Part shown: one piece after another, positions 1 to 14,160 of the stretch
Layout of the letters: every line of letters starts with the position of its first letter
Position numbering within the stretch: the stretch's first letter is position 1
Origin: Acanthornis magna
Taxonomy: Eukaryota > Chordata > Aves > Passeriformes > Acanthizidae
Assembly (NCBI GenBank): GCA_036785705.1
Contig: JAWUZG010000036.1
Span: 16,115,501-16,179,500, forward strand
Direction: 5' to 3'
DNA length: 64,000 nt
Notes under the pieces: generated by a model
What the model saw: the letters and a program-made list of their open reading frames with translations, nothing else
Databases searched by the model: none
What the model was told of the DNA's origin: nothing
Position numbers and translations under genes: made by a program

Positions 1-3000
1 GAGATTGGAGAACTTGGGTCATTCTTTGAATCAAGGAACTTTATTGTACTTGCAATCTTGCTGGCACAATCCCTCCATTTTGTCAGCCAAGTCCCTTACT
101 GTGGACTGCATAAAAAAGGAAAGCATTAGAAAAATATGACTCTTCATGCATTAACAGGAGATGACTGAGGCGGAGAGAAATTTTTAGGAATGTTAATAAT
201 TTATAAGTAACACGAAGTGAGGGAGAACACTTTGTATTCCATCCGTTTCTGCCTGAACAAGTCTCAGGCAGTCATCCTGCTCCTTGCTAAAATGAATGCG
301 AAGCATTACTAATAACCAATGAACTTCATTCCATTGCTCAGAGCATTTTTGACATCCAGTTTTTGGATACATCAAGAAGTGAAGCTGTATTTCTTTCCCA
401 GAAAAAAACTCCAATGGTTTTCACCAAAAGACAACTCAAAATCCTGTTTAGCTACTATTACTACAATGAAAACAAAGCTAAGGAAGCTAAGTAACTGATG
501 GATTATATTAATAAGTAATCAAGAGATTATAGTGCTATGACTGCCTGATGTGATGCATCATTCATGCTGTTTCTGCAATTCTGCATTAAAAATGACATGG
601 CAGCCAAAGAATGGTAAAAAGCTGACAGTACTGGATTACTAAAGGTTTATTAATTTTCTCAACAGATATAAAAATGAGTGAAATATTTGGAAGGAGGAAT
701 AGAAAGATCAGTGTTAGTGTAGAGGTATGATAAGCAAATGGTATTTTGATGCTGGCCTAATTTTATGATTGAAGATCAATTTAAACTGTCATAGTATAAA
801 AAAAAACAAACCCAAAGAATTTAAAAGTTTCAAGTGTAATTTTTTATAGCTACCTTTCAAAACCTTTTAGTAGTTGGGTAAATTATATTTGTCAAAATAC
901 CAGGTGAAAACAGCATGAATAGAAAACTTTAAACTAGGTCCTCTCTTGGTAAATGTATCTCTGGACCCTGAACACTTAAGACCCTCTTCTTTTTTAGGCA
1001 ATGAACATCTTTGACTGATGGTTCTATTGGAAGATCCGGAAGTGTTTCAAAGAACTTTGAATCTTGAGTATTAAAGAACCTAAAAATACTTCAGCTCAAA
1101 CCACTTACAGTTGCAGCTGAAAATGCCCAAGAATGTGCAAATGTCTGCACTAGGGTAAATGTGGTACTTACAAAGAAGCTAGCTAAGGGCTCTATACCTG
1201 GACTTCAATGCTTAATTAGCATTGCCTCTGTCCAGGGACAGAGTAGTTGATGTGGATTTGCCCTGTGTCAACAAAGTAATTCATACGTTATGCTGCAAGA
1301 TGGATTCAATTACGTCCATGCAGTTTAGAAAGGGTGTCTCTTTTGACTTTGATCAGGAGAAAGAAGATGTGCAAATACTGAAGCCAGCTATACTAAGGTT
1401 GGAGGTCTTATAAACTGCTTATCATAGGCTCTGTGCCTTAGCTACATAGGCAAGGTTTGCTGCAACTCCCAGTTTAGAGAACTTAGGCCCACATGCCCAG
1501 AGCTGGAAGTACTTCACACTCTTAGAGGTGACAAGAATTTATATAAGCATCTGCAATCTGTGTTTTTTGTCAAGATGCATAGCCAGATTCATCCACTTAG
1601 CCATGAAGGCCATGTAGATTCAATCCCCAAGTTGTTCATGGTGACTAAATTTGATCTAGCGGTTCTTTAATTATCCATGGATAGGCAGGAAGATCAAGCT
1701 AATTTTGGACATTACCTCAGAACTGAATAAGCCAGGGACTCAAGCCATTCATTGTTACTCGTTCATTTGGGAAAGTTAAATACAATACAAAGTGTGCTAG
1801 ATGGTGTCTTTTTGTACTCTCTCCAACAGCAATGGGATATGTGCCAATGACTTCAGTGGGTGGGGAGTGCGCCCTGAATCCCCATTCTCCAATTTTGATT
1901 TCTGCAGTTGCATTTATGAGTTTTACCTAGAAATGAGAAGTCAGGTTCTCATTGACAACTCTTTTTTTCCAAATAATGGAGATTATATATTTTGTATCCA
2001 CCATTCAGAGTAATTTGCAAAAGGAGAATAAATGTATCACACTTTGCAGATAATGGGAGCTGTCTTGCCTTTTACAAACAGGATTCCAGTCACTGGAAGC
2101 ATCCACAACTACAAAGAGATATTTGCTGTAGAACAGCTTAGCTGTTCTGGGAGCAATTGTTTCTGACAGCTGATGACATAAAGGACAACTACGCTGCTAC
2201 AAAAATCATTGCATTTGGGAGGCCAAGGAACCAACAATACCAACAGGCTTAGTATTGCCAAGGAAACATCATGCCTTCTGCATCAATTTGCTGTTCTCTT
2301 ACTGATATCAGTAAGAGCTCAGTGATGGAAGACCTTTCAAAAACCTAGAGAGATTGACTTTCAAAAGCCATTTTAGCTAAAGCAGAAATCCATTTATTAA
2401 ATGAAGTGAAAGAACTTCTTTTGGAGCTTGCTATTCACTGATGCAAAGGTTTCCAAGTAGTCTGATCCAGAAAAAAAAAAGAGATATGTTAAATAAGAAG
2501 TCACATTTGTACTTTCTGGCTTTTCGGGTGCATAAGACAAAAATGATTCCTAGTACAGTGACATAAGAAGTGAACCTTCCTCACTGACTTATGTTGTGTC
2601 AAAACATGCTAATTCAACTAAAGCAAAATACTTTATTTGGACTCCATTGTGCTTCTGCAGTTTTCTACTGTAACAACTGGATTTTATACTAAGCATCCTA
2701 TTTTCTATTCATGAAAAAGAATCCAAATTATAATGAAGCATTGTGACAACACTGAAATTAACACAGCGATATAAGCAACCCTCTGGGGTTTAAGACTTCA
2801 TTCCACAAGAAAGTTAACATGTTTTATCTTATTTCATTCTACAGTCTGATTCCCACCTCTCATGATGAGCTGTGCTTCTGGCCTCTGGCCATCATTTTTT
2901 CACTGGGGATGTTTCCAAACTCACTTAGAGTCAGCACTTAAAAAACCATCTTCTAGTTGATTGCTTAGTACATCTTGTTTTGTCATATGTTTCCGTAGTG

Positions 3001-6000
3001 AATAAAACTCCATAAACTAGTACTTACCCTGTTGCAGAAAGGAACAGGCAAAAGTCCATTTTGATTTGAAATTGTAATTCTACATTAATTTTATTTTTTA
3101 GTGCCAGTAAATCATAGACATTTTTGAAACAAACTTTTTAAATAGGAGCAGCTTATTTTATAAGTAGTATTTATAGCATCTCTTGAAACCTATTGAAGTC
3201 TCATTCTTCCATCTGACAAGCTCAACATTCAATGTGTTCTGAAAACTGAACATATTTTGTATCAACCTTCTCATACCGACTGAAAATGGAAAATCTTGAT
3301 GATGGGATCAAAGCCAAATGAAAAAATCTAAACAGAAAAGTACTTAAGAAGCAGTAGTAAATCTGAGGCAGAAACACAGCCAACAGTGGACTGAGATGTA
3401 CAGTTCTCAGTAGTGGGAGCTGAGATTTGGTGTCTTTCCATTGTGGCTGAAACACAGCCTTACCTTTGAAGGTGGGATAAGATGTGTTGAACAATCCAGG
3501 TTAGAGCCAACATCTACTCCTTATAAAGATCCACCCCTGTATCTCAAATCCTGAGTGAACATTCCTGGGATTTACATTCTTCTCTATGCCCTGCAACCTG
3601 CCCAGCATGCTACCTAGACAGTGGGGCACATGTACAGCTCACCACTCCCCCAGATCCAGAGGCTTCATTCCGCCTTACCTAAAGCTCTCAACAGGTTCAC
3701 AAAGATCTGATACAACAGAAATTATAATCATGTTTAGGAAAGCAAATCAAGTTGAGCAGACTGATAATGTAACATTTCTGACTTAAAATGGACAAAATGT
3801 AAGCAAACAAAAAACCCAAACCCAGCCTTGGCAAAAATTTGGTGCCTAAAAAAGAGTCTTCTATGAGAGGAAGAGAGGCTCTCTCTTTGTCCAACATCAG
3901 TGCATTAAAAACACCTGTTTATCACTCAGTGATTATTGTATCTGCTATTTGACCTCTTTATTTCTTTTTCCCTATTTCCAAAGCCATAAACTGGCTTATA
4001 AGACTGAAGTAGTTGTGGGATAGCAATTAAAAAATGAGGTATATAGCATTCTCTAAATGACAGTTCCTGTTCCATGGTTGAAAGACCTGCACAGATTTAA
4101 TTGTAGATGCTTGACCAGGATTGGATAAGTGAATTTCTTTCAGTTCTCTTTTACTGAAATACTCTTACAACTGGACAGAGGGCAGGTAAAGTTACACGAC
4201 TCCCTACCTGAAAGTTTGCAAAATTCTTTGGAGAAACTGAAGGATACTGTAGGAATTTTCTTGCCTGTGTGGCTCTAAGACCATCTGCCAATGGGATGCC
4301 AAATGGTATTTGCTAAAATGCAGAGCAGTGCATGCTGTGAACAGAGAAAGTGCTTTACATACGTATACCAGTGGGTGGATGAACTGTTTAAAGTCAACAA
4401 GAGATTAGAAAAAAGGGTATATATCTGTGCATGCCTACGGTTAATGTTCAGAAATACCCTTCTAAGTGTTTCAGATGAGAGTACTTTAATTTATTTATAA
4501 AGCTCATGTACTCTGGAATTTTATTAGTCTGCATTCCACTCCCAGGAACAAGTTCCAAAGAGCTCTAGGAGTACAGAAAAACATGAAGGAGACTGCTGTT
4601 TTGGACTGACTACAGAAGCTCTGAAGTCATGCCACTGCATACATGGTGTTAGCCTCTGGAAGAGGATACGGCATCAGTACAGGAGAGAACTGCTCGCTTT
4701 GCAGTTAGAGGCCCAATGTAGAAAAATGTATGTGAGAGAAGGGTGAGGGACCAGACCAAGCAGTTGTTAAAACTAGGGTCTGAATAAGAGAGATACAAAT
4801 CACAAAAGTCAGGTGGTGGAAGTGAGTGCTAAAAAAATCATGAACTGGCATTTGTGGCCTTATAGTATGGAGTGAGCCCCATCCCAGTAAAAACCTAAAC
4901 ATTTTGGCGGCTGCATGCAGAAATCCACAGTGCAAGGACAAAACATGTTATTTTTCTTGTACGTTCTACAGCCATTGGAAATATAAAAGTAAAAAAAAAT
5001 AAAATAAAAAAAATCCACAATCTCCCTTCTGCCATATTTCCATGCCTGATTTTTTCTCTGTGACAGCTGTAAAATTTCTACACCTGCATTTATTTCTCAG
5101 AATAAAGTCAAAGGAGTACAGTGGTAGAATTCCTTATCCAACAAAGAAAAAGTAACTGCTACTCTTTTTGTTTAGCTGAAATTCTCAAGCCACACCATTA
5201 TTTTCTGAATTATATTTGAAGAGCAGTGACATTTAAAAGAACAATCTATAGATCCATACCTACCATTCTTCAGGAGCTATTTTTCTCAAAATGTCATTCT
5301 TCCTTATCTAACTACAAATGTTTCATTCTGAAACTGTCTTTAAGCCATTAATAACCATCTGGGAGTCAAAGAACTTGAGTTCAAGAAGTCTGGATGGTAA
5401 GTATAAATCTAGGATACCTGCCATTTCAAGAACTCACTATAAGAAACCTGGCACTCAGTACGGGGAAAGGCTATGGACATTGAAATGCAACTGAGACTTC
5501 AGTGTCCCCATAACCACTATATGGAGCGACAGCACAGCAAAGACTGCACTGCAAAGTAGATTTTGCTTTTTAAGACCATGTCTAATTTTTGGTTATCACA
5601 TCTATAATGCATCCAGATAATTTGGCAGGATTTATGACAACTTCTTTTGTCACTTGGTGACTTCAAAGTGAATTAATATTAGTTTGTTTTCCATTCTGAA
5701 TAGCTGCCAGTTCTTGGATAGAGTTCCATCTTTTGTAGATGCATTACGGGGGGATACCTATAAGTCATGAGCAAAAGGTACAATAATGAAGTTAAATGAA
5801 TCTCCTATCTTAGAAATTATATGCCCAGCATAGGATTCAGATCTGCTGCACAGTTCCATGCTATTAGTAAAAACTGTTCGTGAATTTACTTAGCTGCAGA
5901 CATAACAAATCTCAATTCATCAGTCACCTACTACTGGCAAAGGAAGCACAAATCCTGAACTAGGATTTGCACTGAGGAAAGAAGAAAGTGCATCTTCACA

Positions 6001-9000
6001 TCAAGGAATTAACTTGTTGGCAACAGAGCGACATTGATCCAAGAAGAGACAGGGACCATTTTCTTTCCAACTGCATTTTACTTTCTGACTAATGAATTTA
6101 TGACTGAAAATTAGATAGTACTTCAGTTTTAATTAATTGTATTCTTGGTTTTTCATCAAAAAAACTATATGATCACAGGGAAGTTGCCTCCAACAATATA
6201 ACCCACGAAAAGGAGATAGCAAGGGATCTCAAGAGATTATGTATTCCAATACTTTGCTTCAAAGTAGGAGAAACATGCTTCCACTGCTCATGACAGATGT
6301 TTGTCTATCATGTTTAGTAAAATGCATGGTGGGACTTAAGGGAGAATAGCAGAAAGAAATGGTTTTCCCAGATACTGTCTAAGAACTGAATTATGTGATG
6401 GACTCCACTGCAAATTCCTGTCTTTGGAGATAACTATATAGTAAAGTATGAATCTCATGTCTTAATGCTAATTGTCCTGCCATGCTTCTTTGGTTGATTT
6501 CTTTCCCATTCAAAGTTTTTCATTATTGAAGATGTGATCCACTTCTTTGCACTTTTCTTAGCAAAGTTTATGTCATATTCACCATGCAGATGGCTACAGT
6601 AATTGACAGAAAAAACAATTTAAGTTCAAAGGGGAAAAAGAAAGTCACAACATCCTTTTTTCTGAATCTATTTGGGGAGAGAACAGGAAGGAAATATTAA
6701 TTTTATGTACCTATTGCTACATCTAGTTTGACATCTTGCATTGTTGGTGGTGTGTTACTACCTCTAGGAAAACTTCACTCACAGTCCACTATTTTGGGTC
6801 TTCTGGTCCTTCTCCCTGGACTCAGAAGACATAGATTTTCCAGTGTCTTCTGCCCCCTTTGTCATATGACCAGACCAGCAGGGAACTTGCTAAGCTGTCT
6901 GTTTTTTGGAAATACAATACTTCCCATGAACTTTATTTCACCGGTGTTAACATTATTGACGTCAAATAGCTAACAAATGAGCTAATAAGGCACAGTTCAT
7001 TGAGTTCCTTAAAAAATACCAAGCAAAGATAACAATAAAGATCTACAAAAACTTAAAATTATATGTTCCACCGCCCTTTTCTTTGGAAAGAAGGCATTGA
7101 AAGAATTGTGTTTAAACAAGGAAAAGGTTTGTGATGTTTTCCTTTGAAATATAAATACCAATTAAATCGTCCAGACAAAAGGTAATTTATTGCATGTTGC
7201 ACATTTAAAGTGATACCATCTGAAGAACTGCTCCTACTCCCAGTAAGAGTGAAACCTCACTACTTCTCTAGCATTCAGTGAAGCAGTGATAAAACTTTCA
7301 ATGTGATATATGATGCATGTCCAGCTATCACATTTGTGTTAGCACATCTATACATAGTATACTGTTAGCAGTTTAACACTATTCCAAGTTACTGTGATTC
7401 TCAATGAAGTGGTTTATTTTCAGTCTATGACTAAATAATTGGCACAGAAGTCAATAGAATCAGCTTAGATTTGATGAGAGCCTGGCCCAAAATTTCTTAG
7501 TCTTAGCTATTCTGGTAAAAAAATCCATTCTCACAAATAAATAGACTGAAAAAACCCTCTTTACATATGGCTAAATTTAATCAGAAGCATAAATAATGTG
7601 CCTTGGCTTCTCAGCCAAAGATGCATCATTAATGACATAATTAATGACAGATTAAAGACAAGGATGGCACAAAACATTTTTAAATAATCCAGTCTCCTAA
7701 TATTGACCTGGCATATTTTCTTTCTGCCAGTTTTTGTGCAGAGGTAAATGTGTAATTATTGATAGCCCAAGCCGATATTCATTTGAAAAAATTCTCTTCC
7801 TTTCTGCACACCATAGCCTCATAAAACGGTGTTAGACCTTTGGAAAATAGGGTAATAAGGGATGAAGACGATGAAAAAATTCTCTTCAGAAAATTGTGTA
7901 GGAGTAACTGCTTACCTCAGCAACTGTATATTGCTAGGAGTAGACAAACCAAGGGACCACCTTCCTAAAGGGATTTTTAGCTTGCCTTTCTTTGAATAAA
8001 TGTGATTCACACTGTATCTGTCCATCTGTAGGATAATGCCCAAAGATGATCGGTGCTTGATGTGCAAATGCTAGGTCTATCATTTGCATACACAAGTGAT
8101 ATGCAGGGACCCATTTGCACTTACATATGTAGAAGATGACATTTGAAAAACTGGCTCCTAGAATCATTCCTTCTGTGAATGTTATGCAGCCATCTGTACA
8201 GAAGTAACAACCAAATACTTTGCCATCAGCAGGGTATTAGCCTTTCAGATATGACTGGTTGAGGGGGTTTTTTTGTGCAAACTTCATTTCAACAGAAAAT
8301 TGTTTTTTCAACTAATACAATTTTTCAACACAATGTTAAGTATGCTGTGGGTTTTCAACTGAATCCTTTTTACTCTCATCATTGCCAAATTTGATACATG
8401 CTAATGTTCATGTCCTGTGACTTCAACTTTGTCCATAGTACTATGATCAGGGATTCTTGTAATACACCCTAGCAGCTCAGTGAGGGAAGTGAGAACACTT
8501 GAAGGACTGTAGCTTACAACAGGACCTACTACCTCCATAGCATTTTGGGAAAAAAAACCCACCAAGTTTCTTTTTCTTACTCTACTTCAAAAAGCATTAA
8601 AAAATTCAACAAGGAAAACAATTTCTCTGTAGCCCATCCAGTGAATCTGAAAATCCAAAATTGCCACATAATAGTGCATCATTGCTCCAGCTGGGAACTG
8701 TCCCAGGACAAAAGTCTTTTTCAGAGATAGTTGTGACAAATTGTCAAAAAGATTTCTTTTTGGTAAGATCAATACTAAGTTAGTTGCTCAAACCAGGTGC
8801 AAACTGGTCAGCACTGTTTTCAATAAAGAACATTGCCACTTGATCAATGGAGTGGATGGACAAAGTACACAATGAGAGAGGCATGAAGGGCAAGACCTCA
8901 GATGATGAGAAGAACATATGGAATCCATGGGTCATGCACTACACAAAATGCTCAGTATGTTAAATCTGTCAGGGGCTACACTGTTGAGATGCTACAGCAT

Positions 9001-9545
9001 GCCCAGCTACAGACGTGAAAATACACATGCTGAATGTTAGATTACATCTGACTCAAATAACCTAAACACAGGAGATAGCCAATGGGAGAACCTATAAAAG
9101 AGTCATGAAAACAAACATGTGGCAATTTTCCAAAATCTGCTGAAATAGCACACATGCCAGGACATGTGTTATGCCTTCACACATTGTGATAGAGAAGTTA
9201 ATTAAAAGTGGAAGTGACTTGTATTTGTCATATTACTCTGCGTAAGCACTCATTTCATGTTATGCTTCCTCAACATTTTATATGAGACCAAGATCATGTG
9301 TGCATATGTATATACAGGTCAGAGACATGGATAGGATTTTTTTTAATGAAGTTTTTCAATCTTTTTCTGGGAATAAGAAAAGCTTTTTATGTTTTCACTA
9401 TATATTTAGAAACAATTTTGCTCTCAGCTGTAAATATTGCTGTCTATTGAACCAACCAGAACTTTTAGCCATGAATCAGAAAAAAATCCCAGCACAACAC
9501 CAACTTATTCATAAGGAAATGTTCCTGCAAACTGACACCTTTCAG

Positions 9546-9562
9546 AAAAAAAAAAAAAAAAA
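9546..9562. repeat. A17 homopolymer
   Basis: An uninterrupted run of 17 adenines. No retroelement body or target-site duplication is recognisable next to it. Confidence 0.9.
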
Positions 9563-12135
9563 GCATTACATTAGACTTTACTTGCAAAACCTCCATGAAG
9601 AGCCAAGGTGCCTGAAAATGTCTGTGCTTCCTTTAAGAGGATATATTTCAAATATGCCAGTTTTTTCCATTCTTTCCTTCACATCTTGTATGGTTCTTTA
9701 CATAGCACAATAAAACAATCTTATCCCATTTTGGCAGTGTTTTATTCACCCATCCTACTTTCACAGCACTAGATACACTCTTTCTGATTTGGTAAATTAT
9801 TGCATTTTATGCAATACAATAACAAATCAAGATCAAGAAGCCAGTGGACCTGGGATTTGCTTCTGTATGTACTTGAAAAATGTATTTTTGTGTATTTGGT
9901 CCTCAACTAGCAGTGCTAGAAGCTAGTCAGCAGTGCTTCGGTTTTGCTACCAGAAACCTTTCCAAGTTAGATTTTAGTGATAAAGGACACCAGGTAGGTG
10001 TCAGCATCTATGAAGCATATGTTTAAAATCATTCCCCCCTCTCCAGACTGGCATCCATTTCCATAGAAACAGAGGTGGAAATGGACCATTAGCATCAATG
10101 AGTCAAATTAAACTACTAGTGGTCAGATTCTATCACTGGGGAAAGGAAACAAAAAAAAAAAAAGAAAAAGAGGTTGAAGTAGTGAAAACCAGCATTTTAA
10201 AATTACCTTTAAAAAAGGTATTTTAATGCATTCTTCTGCTCTTGTCACACTCTTTGTGGAATGCAGTCACAAATCATTCAGAGCCATCAGGGAAGCAGAG
10301 GAGGAGGAGAACTCCAGATCACATGCAACAGCTGGAAGTAAAAAGCAAAACAAAACACAGATGAAACTTTGGAATTCTAAAGACCCCAAAATTAGAATGC
10401 TAATTTAAAATTGCATTTTTTTAAACAGAGACTTTTTAATACCTTTTTTTGAAAACAAAATTCTCAAATCCTTTTAACAACTGCACAGATACTCTTCAGG
10501 AATTCAGTTTTCTTGGAGAGAAACATCTATCTAGGTCACAGGGATATTTCATTACTAATCATATATTCTGTAATATCTTGTTTTACCAGCGCAGACTACC
10601 CCCAAAGACATGAAATAAGGAAGTCCAAAATATCTTTTGCTATGTAATTGCAGAATGCTGAGCTGTAAGAATGCTAGACTTGAGGTCTCTTGGGATTACT
10701 CTTTAACAGCGTGGTACAGATACTGAACCTCACATTTCTTTTATTGTGGTGAAGCATCTTTTCCATTAATGACATTGGTCCAGCTTTTTAAGCATGAGAA
10801 GCTTCCTTTGTGGGAAAGCAGGGCAATCAAAACCAGTTTTTCAGTGGCTGCTTTCAAGCCTAAGTGTGCATGTGCTATGCTTTATTCGCACATTGCATGA
10901 ACCACAATATTCGACTATAATTTTTTGTTCTTCTGTGTGTACTTGCAAATCTATCTACCTGTTTTTTCTAAAGTACATACCCACCACACAAGGCTTAAAA
11001 GGCATCATCTAAGAGTCTGTGCTGCAAAATCATCCTTCTATTTGAAGATAAAGCAGCAGCATTTCTTCACAGCAGTTTGGATGCCTAGGGCTCAGTAGCT
11101 TCTCCTCTCTTTGGACGAGCTTCACTCCCCTCACAGATGGTTAAAGGATGAAAATTACATGCTTAGTATTTTTTTTTTTTCAGGAATTCTGCCCGATTTC
11201 TACAGTGCATTGATATAAAGGTCAAATTCCATCAGCTTCTGCCAGAGAATTCTCTGAATTTTGTTTTTTTCTTTCCAGAACACCCAATTAAGCGGTACAC
11301 TTGCCTTAAATATGTTTCATCTTTTGGGGGCTTTGTTAATTTATTTTCTTCCAAAAGAAATGTTACCTCTGTAAGCCTTTTGTTGATTCCTTTATTTAGC
11401 TCCATTATTTCAGAATTTAGTCTTCAGCAATGGGTTGAGTCCTTTCTTTCATTCTCCAAAGCTCTCAGGAGCGAAAAAGAACATCATGTTCCTGTGGACT
11501 GCCCAGGACACATGCTGCACAGCTGTGCCAAATTTGCAGCTGACCAATTGGCCTATGCTGCAAGAAGAGTCATTTTCAAAATTTACAATCGTTTATTTTA
11601 ATGCGTGCCAGATAGGCCGATTCACTGTGAGAATTCTTTGATTTTATTGACGTTTAGAGACTCATCCCGTTCCCAGTGAAGTCAATGGGTGTCCTTCCAG
11701 TCCTTATAGCAGGACTTGGATGAATGTCTAAGCAGGCAGAACTGTTTCCTGTCACCTATTTGCTCACTGAGACATACAAAAGATCACCAACCCACATTCT
11801 GTGCCACCTTATAATGGCATTTATCCTAGAATTTGAAGGAATTGCATGATCTTTAAAGACAGCTAGCAAATTAAAGGGGGTAACTGATTTAAACTAACAA
11901 ATTCCCCAATGATAAGATCTTCTTGGAAAGAATAAAAATGGCATTATTTTATTTGGGCTTTTTTTCCAGAAATAATGTACCATTTGGAGTCCTAAGCCCT
12001 GCTCAACTGAACATGGTGGTTTGTCTGCATACAGGAAGTTCACAAACAAGGAAATGTTGGGCATCTAATCTAAAATACAATGATGTGATTTCACTAGGAG
12101 AGTTTTTAAGAGAATGGAAGCAGGCACAATTCAAC

Positions 12136-12163
12136 CATAAAATGTTTTGATTAACATTTTATG
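12136..12163. repeat. 11-bp inverted repeat, 6-nt loop
   Basis: The left arm CATAAAATGTT (12136-12146) is the exact reverse complement of the right arm AACATTTTATG (12153-12163). The six bases TTGATT separate them. The structure is AT-rich and lies in otherwise featureless intergenic DNA. No function is known. Confidence 0.9.
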
Positions 12164-12390
12164 TCTGAAACTATTTCAGAATGAATACTTCAGTTTACAG
12201 TGCATATAAACAGACTTATGAAAACTAGCATTTATAGAGATGAAATCATAATCTGGAAGGCTCCAAACCCAGATGACATTTGAGTATGAAGCCAACAATA
12301 GCATCTACTCTGCAGTGTAAAATCAAAAGGGCAGCAGAAATGTTCATATACATACTTGTACATTAGTTTACAAGCATAAAAAGCATATTC

Positions 12391-12446
12391 TGTATATGTA
12401 TATGTATATGTACATGTACATGTATATGTATATGCATATGTACATG
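12391..12446. repeat. Imperfect TATATG/TACATG microsatellite
   Basis: About 56 bp of alternating pyrimidine-purine sequence built from TATGTA and TACATG hexamers with point variants. It is a simple tandem repeat. Open frames crossing it read as repeated Tyr-Thr or Tyr-Ile and are not genes. Confidence 0.9.
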
Positions 12447-13130
12447 CTCTGATGCCGCTTTCTGGTGCATGCAAAAAGAAAGAACAACTGGACTGTTCCA
12501 GGCTTTTTGCACCAAACCAGAAAGTTATTGGAATAAGACTCCTGAAAACAAAAATAGAGAAAGTTGCCTACTGTAAGCACAAAGGTATGTGACTTGTCAG
12601 AAGTGTATCTAAATTAATGTGACATATGGAGAAAAGTGTTTAGCGGGGATGTCTATAGGAATGTAAATGTTACCCTTAATAGAAGAGTGGGTGAACCACT
12701 TACAATGTTATTACTCAAGGCACTTGAGAATAGCTATTTGCAACAATTTTGGTATGAAGAGCATCAACTGGAAATATAATGGGGCACTTCCATCCCCACA
12801 TTCACTACAATCTAACAAAATTGAAAGTGCGTTGTTTGAAAAAGGTATAGAACATTTTTCTACATTTTTGTAAAAGAAGTGAAATTCTATGAAATTAGTA
12901 AAGGGAAACACTAAATTTAAAGCCAAATAATTACAGAAGTAGTCATGTTAGACTGCAAGAAGAAAGGAAGAACAGACTTTCCTCCAAAAAACCAAGAAAG
13001 AGAAGAAGAAAAATCTGTGTCACTGCAAATGTAAAATTTGATAGCTTTCTTACAAAAATTGTTTTAATATCCTGTTGTATTTTTTTCCAGAAGAAAACAA
13101 AGCCAGTCATAGAGAGCTGACAAGATCATG

Positions 13131-14160
13131 TGTGACAGATTGACCCTGCTGGATGCCAGGTGCCACTCTATCATTCCGCTCCACAACTGGACAAAAGAGA
13201 GAAAATATAACAAAAGGCTCATGAGATAAGAACTGGGAGAGATCATAAACAGATTACTGTCACAGGCGAAACAGGCTCAACTTAGGGAAATTACCTGAAT
13301 TTATTACCAATCAAAATAAGAGCAGGATGATGAGAAGTAAAATAAATCTTAAAAACACCTTTCCCCCACCCCTTCTCCTTCCTGGGATCTACCTTCTGCC
13401 CTCCAGCGATGCAGGAAGATGGAGAATGGGGGTAATGATCAGGTCATCACAAGTTGTTCTGATGCTTCTCATGGAGAGGAGTCCTTCCCCTGCTCCAGCA
13501 TGGGGTCCCTCCACAGGAGACAGTTCTCCACAAACTTCTCCAATGTGTCATTCCCATGGGCTGCAGGTTTTCATGAGGGTGCAGTCCTTCAAGAACAGCC
13601 TGCCCCAATGTTTGTGCCCCACAGGGTCACAGCTCCTACCAGCAAACCTGCTCCAGCATGGGCTCCTCTATCCACTGGTCCTGCCAGGAGCCTGTTACAG
13701 CACAGGCCTCCCATGGGGTCACAGCCTTCTTTTGGGCATTCATGTGCTCCAGTGTGGCCTGCAGGTGGATCTCTGCATCCCCAGGGACCTCCATGGGCTG
13801 CAGGTGGATCTCTGCATCCCCAGAGACCTCCATGGGCTGCAGGTGGATCTCTGCATCCCCAGAGACCTCCATGGGCTCAGGGGCACAGCTGCCTCACCAT
13901 GGGCTGCACCCTGGGCTGCAGGGGAACCTCAGCTCTGGTGCCTGGACCACCTCCTGTCCCTCCTTCTCACCTGGGTGTCTGCAGGGCTGTTCCTCTCACA
14001 TATTCTCACTCTGCTCTTCTCTGAGCCCAACTACATCTGCATGATAACCTCCTTTTTGCTTCTTAAGTATGTTATCACAAAGGCATTACAACTTTTTCTG
14101 ATTGGCTTGGCCTCGGGCAGCGCTGGGTCCATCACAATCCGCTCCATTCCTGCTCTTACC
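13131..14160 (-). mobile_element. Avian endogenous-retrovirus LTR, minus orientation, decayed
   Basis: I recognise this as an LTR family common in bird genomes. It starts at TGTGACAG with a GGATGCCAGGTG block. It continues through a region of CTGCTCCAGC and GGGCTGCAG motifs, then TCTCACATATTCTCAC and TTAAGTATGTTATCAC, and ends near the block GATTGGCTTGG. The family is normally read on the minus strand, where an AATAAA (complement near 13300) would be its polyadenylation signal. The left edge begins with TG at 13131. The right edge is uncertain: resemblance fades near 14160, but a CA at 14356 followed by TCATC, against TCATG before 13131, would give a 4-of-5 target-site duplication and a length of about 1.2 kb. 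The long plus-strand open frame inside (13327-14259, 310 codons) is LTR sequence and not a gene. No gag, pol or env remnant is visible, so it is probably a solo LTR. Family assignment is from memory of the repeat. Confidence 0.72.
13759..13875. repeat. Three tandem 39-bp units inside the LTR
   Basis: Three head-to-tail copies of a 39-bp unit begin at 13759, 13798 and 13837. Each starts CTGCAGGTGG and ends CTCCATGGG. Copies 2 and 3 are identical, and copy 1 differs by one base (CAGGGACC against CAGAGACC). Because 39 is a multiple of three, open frames pass through on both strands. The near-identity points to a recent local expansion in this LTR copy, or to a young tandem variant carried by its subfamily. 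Confidence 0.95.

Larger units (their letters stand above)
1..13130. other. Intergenic DNA, no gene recognised
   Basis: This AT-rich stretch has only short open frames (the longest is about 143 codons at 9282-9713). None of them has a recognisable domain, a family resemblance, or flanking splice sites that would make a convincing exon. The longest one runs through a 17-A homopolymer and reads as a lysine run. It holds simple repeats and one inverted repeat, listed separately. In mammals the region 5' of PIK3R1 is gene-poor, which agrees with this. Conserved non-coding enhancers could be present but cannot be judged from one sequence. Confidence 0.7.

Noticed and set aside
9282..9713. A 143-codon plus-strand open frame in the intergenic region
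   Set aside because: It contains a lysine run from an A17 homopolymer, has no domain or family resemblance and no exon-like borders.
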